DNA from: an uncultured Clostridia bacterium
Lineage (GTDB): Bacteria > Bacillota > Clostridia > Oscillospirales > CAG-272
NCBI GenBank assembly: GCA_946055715.1
Contig: CAMGGT010000019.1
Coordinates: 1-8,559 of the forward strand
Length of the DNA stretch: 8,559 nucleotides
Direction of reading: 5' to 3'
How positions within the stretch are numbered: the stretch's first letter is position 1; each line of letters starts with the position of its first letter. The translations under genes were made by a program, and so were the position numbers. Under the pieces are notes generated by a model. It had not been told where the DNA came from. It made no database searches and worked only from the letters and a program-made list of their open reading frames with translations. This document shows positions 6,135-8,559 of this stretch, in pieces.

Positions 6135-7277
6135 TTACATCAGTTTGCGGAACAGCGCCTTGAAGTCATCGACGGTGGCGGTTCTGGGGTTGCCGGGCGC
6201 GCAGGCGTCGGCCGCCGCAGATTCTGCCAGAAAGTCCAGATCTTCTTCTTTCAGCGCAGCCAGCTTGGCGGGAATGCCCACATCGGCCGACAGCTGACGG
6301 ACGGCATCAATGGCGGCTTTGCGGTAGGTGTTCTGATCCATGCCGGTCGTGTCCACGCCCATGGCCTCGGCGATGGCTTTGAACTTTTCGCCGGTGTATT
6401 CGGCATTGTATTCCATGACGATGGGCAGCATCATGGCGCAGGCCACACCGTGGGGGGTGTCATAGGTGGCGCCCAGCGTGTGCGCCATGGAGTGGGCAAT
6501 ACCCAGACCCACATTGGAAAAGGCCATGCCGGTCACAAACTGTCCCAGCGCCATGCCTTCGCGGCCGGCCGCTTCGTTGTTCAGGGCAGAGCGCAGATTG
6601 GCCGAGATCAGACGGATGGCTTCCAGATTCAGGCAGTCGGGCAGCGCCCATGCGGCCTTGGTGGTATAGCCCTCGATGGCGTGGGTCAGCGCGTCCATAC
6701 CCGTGGCGGCCGTCAGCCCCTTGGGCATGGAAGACATCATGTCGGGGTCAACGATGGCAATGTCGGGAATGTCGTTGGTGTCAACACACACGAATTTGCG
6801 CCGTTTCTGCACATCGGTGATCACATAGTTGATGGTGGCTTCTGCGGCCGTTCCGGCGGTGGTGGGCACCGCAATGGTGTAGACCGTGCGGTTTTTGGTG
6901 GGGGCAACCCCTTCCAGCGAACGGACATCCGCAAATTCGGGGTTGTTGATGATAATGCCGATGGCCTTGCCCGTGTCCATAGAAGAACCGCCGCCGATGG
7001 CGATCATATAGTCGGCACCGGATGCTTTGTATGCCTCCACGCCGCTTTGCACATTTTCAATGGTGGGGTTGGGTTTGATGTCGGAATAGATTGTATAGGC
7101 CATGTGGTTGGCATCCAGCAGGTCGGTTACCTTGGCCACAACGCCGAAGCGGATCAGGTCCGGGTCGGTGGCAATGAAGGCCTTTTTCAGCCCTTTATCG
7201 CGGATGATGCCGGGAATTTCCGCAATGGCACCCTTGCCGTGATAGGAAATCGCGTTTGAAACAAAACGATTGACCAT
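6135..7277 (-). CDS. fucO: Iron-containing alcohol dehydrogenase, lactaldehyde reductase (FucO) type
   Basis: This 380-residue group III NAD(H)-dependent dehydrogenase is very similar over its whole length to E. coli FucO (383 residues), which reduces L-lactaldehyde to 1,2-propanediol. The GGGS nucleotide-binding motif is at 95-98. Long shared blocks include KAIGIIINNPEFADVRSLEG, PTTAGTAAE and INYVITD. The iron ligands of FucO map to Asp195, His199 (GMDALTHAIEGY), His262 (HSMAH) and His276 (TPHG), each one residue earlier than in FucO. Asp38 matches the FucO aspartate linked to NAD rather than NADP preference. ATG at 7277 has AAGGAG (7291-7286) 8 nt upstream. Promoter and terminator make it monocistronic. 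No fucose, rhamnose or microcompartment gene is adjacent, so it could equally serve as a general fermentative alcohol/aldehyde dehydrogenase. Family certain, exact substrate inferred. Confidence 0.93.
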   Translation of the reverse strand: MVNRFVSNAISYHGKGAIAEIPGIIRDKGLKKAFIATDPDLIRFGVVAKVTDLLDANHMAYTIYSDIKPNPTIENVQSGVEAYKASGADYMIAIGGGSSMDTGKAIGIIINNPEFADVRSLEGVAPTKNRTVYTIAVPTTAGTAAEATINYVITDVQKRRKFVCVDTNDIPDIAIVDPDMMSSMPKGLTAATGMDALTHAIEGYTTKAAWALPDCLNLEAIRLISANLRSALNNEAAGREGMALGQFVTGMAFSNVGLGIAHSMAHTLGATYDTPHGVACAMMLPIVMEYNAEYTGEKFKAIAEAMGVDTTGMDQNTYRKAAIDAVRQLSADVGIPAKLAALKEEDLDFLAESAAADACAPGNPRTATVDDFKALFRKLM

Positions 7278-7306
7278 AGTAAGCTCTCCTTGAAAAGTGA
7301 AATTTG

Positions 7307-7330
7307 GCAGGGGATGTTCACCACCCCTGC
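7307..7330 (-). promoter_or_regulatory. 5'-terminal hairpin of the fucO-type mRNA
   Basis: GCAGGGG (7330-7324 on the minus strand) and CCCCTGC (7313-7307) are perfect 7-bp complements around a 10-base loop. The stem begins almost exactly at the transcription start predicted from the promoter (about 7330) and ends 29 nt before the start codon. There is no following T-run, so it is not an attenuator. A role in protecting the mRNA 5' end is the likeliest inference. Confidence 0.5.
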
Positions 7331-7336
7331 TTCTAC

Positions 7337-7365
7337 AAAATAGCACATTTTCACCCGATTTTCAA
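7337..7365 (-). promoter_or_regulatory. Predicted promoter of the fucO-type gene (extended -10)
   Basis: On the minus strand TTGAAA (7365-7360, 5 of 6) is followed after 17 bp by TATTTT (7342-7337, 4 of 6). A TGC just upstream of the -10 gives an extended -10 element (TGn). The leader would be about 53 nt. Another TTGACA lies upstream (minus strand, near 7396) but has no -10 at proper spacing. Confidence 0.6.
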
Positions 7366-7389
7366 CAGGTTGCCCGACGGTTTTGCAAG

Positions 7390-7411
7390 TTTGTCAAAAA
7401 TCATTTACAAA
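7390..7411. promoter_or_regulatory. Imperfect inverted repeat upstream of the fucO promoter, possible operator
   Basis: TTTGT at 7390-7394 and ACAAA at 7407-7411 form the outer arms. Extending to 9-base arms gives 7 of 9 complementary positions. It sits 25 bp upstream of the -35, a place suited to an activator. It resembles a Rex-type TTGT...ACAA palindrome but the arms are spaced 2 bases too far apart, so the regulator is unknown. Confidence 0.3.
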
Positions 7412-7590
7412 TTGTTAGAGAATGTGAAAAACGGCGGCAGCGACCGAATCGGCTCGGAGGTGGGTGCATACAGGAATACGGGCACAACGGCAGAGGCGTG
7501 ATGTGCGGGTCGTGATGCAAAAGGGAAAATGGCAAAACAGAAAAATGAAAAAACACATGAAATACACGCAAGAAAGAAAAAAAGCGATTC
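7412..7590. other. Intergenic stretch with no recognised feature
   Basis: This forms most of a 338-bp gap between the metallopeptidase and fucO-type genes. The half nearest the metallopeptidase is purine-rich on the plus strand (7515-7590). Apart from a small CCGAATCGG palindrome (7444-7452), I find no gene, stable hairpin with T-run, or promoter here. Confidence 0.5.
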
Positions 7591-7617
7591 AAAAAGACCG
7601 ACCGCTTTCGGCCGGTC
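7591..7617 (-). terminator. Rho-independent terminator overlapping the metallopeptidase stop codon
   Basis: On the minus strand the arms 7617-7610 and 7603-7596 form a GC stem of 5 + 3 bp with one A-C mismatch and a 4-base loop. TTTTT follows directly (7595-7591), with a second T-run a few bases later. Two bases of the TGA stop codon (7618-7616) form the base of the stem. Confidence 0.8.
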
Positions 7618-8488
7618 AGAGAATGGCGGGGGCGGTACGGCGCAGGTCTTTCCAATCGGGGCAGAGCAGACCGACTGCCTGCCGGAAGGCGGGGGAGTGG
7701 TTGGGGTGGAGCAGATGGCACAACTCGTGCGCCGCCACATAACGACAGAAATCATGGGAAGTGCCGAGCAGGGCGGCCGAAAAGCGGATCTGCCCGCGCC
7801 CGGTGGCGCAGGTGCCCCACACGCTGCATGTATGTCCCACCCGAATGTCCGGGAAAGAGAGCGTGTCACGTTTGCCGTCACATGCCGTATCGAGTGGAGA
7901 TGCAGCGGCGCGGCGCATCGGTATGGTGGCAGAAGAGGGGAGAAAAGCAGGGGGTTTTTGCCCGTTTTGACGCATTTGCCTGTGCATGTCTGCCACAAGT
8001 GGGAACAGCGCGTGGCAATGTGCGGTCATCTCATCCAGCACGGCTTCTCTTTGAAAGCGCGCCAGCAACGCCGCACGGCGGCGGGCATCTGCGGGGTCTT
8101 TTTGGCTCACATACAGCACCTCTCCCACGCGGAACACACCTTCTTTCCCCTTTTGCAGGGGCAAAACGGAAAGCCGCACCCGCTCACCAAACAGGGAAAT
8201 CTCCGTCCCCTCCTCCCCTGCAAGCCGCGCGGGGGTGATGGGGCGGGCGACGGCCGCCCGCCACTTGGCAAGGATCCGCTGTTCGTTTGCGGCGAGGTAT
8301 GCTTCCAGACGGGCGCGGCCGACATGCGGCGGCTGGCTGACGCACAGACTGCCATCCGGCAAAAAGCGGATGTTGATGCGGCGCACGGGCTTTTCGGTCA
8401 GCAAAACGGGGATCTGTTGCCCCCCCAGCCGCACGCAAAAGCGGATGGGGGCGGCCGTCTTCTTTTTGCTTTTGGCAGCGGATCTCAT
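7616..8488 (-). CDS. YgjP-like (DUF45) zinc metallopeptidase-domain protein
   Basis: This 290-residue, strongly basic, probably cytoplasmic protein belongs to the YgjP/DUF45 family of predicted metal-dependent hydrolases, whose substrates are mostly unknown. The N-terminal beta-rich part (about 15-130) has the family pattern INIRFLPDGSLCVSQPP (38-54) and a second strand set near LFGERVRLSVLP. The C-terminal active site shows HELCH (254-258) and His264 in NHSPAF, the expected three metal ligands plus Glu255. Two oddities appear. The usual RWGSC motif reads SVWGTC (222-227), with the Arg replaced by Val. Residues about 168-212 form a basic, Pro/Ala-rich stretch that family members normally lack or have much shorter. 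ATG at 8488 is preceded by AAAGGAG (8500-8494), 5 nt away. A terminator overlaps the stop. The upstream neighbour lies outside the window. Confidence 0.85.
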   Translation of the reverse strand: MRSAAKSKKKTAAPIRFCVRLGGQQIPVLLTEKPVRRINIRFLPDGSLCVSQPPHVGRARLEAYLAANEQRILAKWRAAVARPITPARLAGEEGTEISLFGERVRLSVLPLQKGKEGVFRVGEVLYVSQKDPADARRRAALLARFQREAVLDEMTAHCHALFPLVADMHRQMRQNGQKPPAFLPSSATIPMRRAAASPLDTACDGKRDTLSFPDIRVGHTCSVWGTCATGRGQIRFSAALLGTSHDFCRYVAAHELCHLLHPNHSPAFRQAVGLLCPDWKDLRRTAPAIL

Positions 8489-8559
8489 GGTGTCTCCTTT
8501 ACGATGTGGGGGCTGTCGCATGAAGGCAGGGTTGAAAAGTGGGGTGTTGCGAGTCGTTA
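8489..8559. other. Upstream edge of the metallopeptidase gene
   Basis: Beyond the ribosome binding site I see no clear -35/-10 pair in the 71 bp before the window ends. The gene may be transcribed from a promoter outside the window or be part of an operon. The last three bases read TAA on the minus strand and could be the stop codon of an upstream gene, but three bases cannot show that. Confidence 0.35.

Noticed and set aside
5982..7259. A 425-codon open frame on the plus strand opposite the fucO-type gene
   Set aside because: The composition is a typical antisense shadow (Gly, His and Val rich), and it runs through the dehydrogenase terminator hairpin.

Overview
The window looks like an ordinary chromosomal stretch from a moderately GC-rich member of the Clostridia, probably a gut Oscillospiraceae/Ruminococcaceae-type bacterium. 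That placement is inferred from the MsmX-type sugar ATPase, the strong AGGAGG-like ribosome binding sites, the sigma-A-like promoters, the Rho-independent terminators and the protein families present. No marker gene fixes the genus. All six convincing genes lie on the minus strand, so transcription runs from high to low coordinates.

Reading in the direction of transcription there are four apparent units. (1) 8488-7616 encodes a YgjP-like (DUF45) zinc metallopeptidase with a hairpin terminator overlapping its stop codon. (2) 7277-6135 encodes an iron-dependent alcohol dehydrogenase very close to lactaldehyde reductase FucO. It has its own promoter (7337-7365), a hairpin at the predicted mRNA 5' end and a very strong terminator (6061-6106). 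(3) A promoter at 5855-5883 drives a DUF2804 protein (5812-4772), an RsuA-type 16S rRNA pseudouridine synthase (4765-4010, GTG start only 6 nt after the DUF2804 stop) and probably the RNA-binding protein Tex (3872-1701), ending at a terminator (1622-1670). (4) A promoter at 1547-1575 drives a stand-alone MsmX/UgpC-type sugar ABC transporter ATPase (1476-343), followed by a terminator (215-250).

The least ordinary part is 1-340. A 65-bp sequence at 276-340, starting 2 nt after the ATPase stop codon, is repeated exactly at 1-65. The 210 bp between the copies hold three inverted repeats, one of which serves as the ATPase terminator. Copy A touches the window edge, so the repeat unit may continue outside. 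It reads as part of a dispersed or tandem intergenic repeat rather than a gene.

The genes do not form one pathway. The ATPase probably powers sugar importers encoded elsewhere, FucO handles fermentative aldehyde/alcohol redox, and RsuA and Tex are housekeeping RNA functions. I see no CRISPR array, tRNA, rRNA, transposase, phage gene or defence system. The interest lies in small regulatory features, the repeat module and two poorly understood proteins (DUF2804 and the unusual YgjP-like protein).
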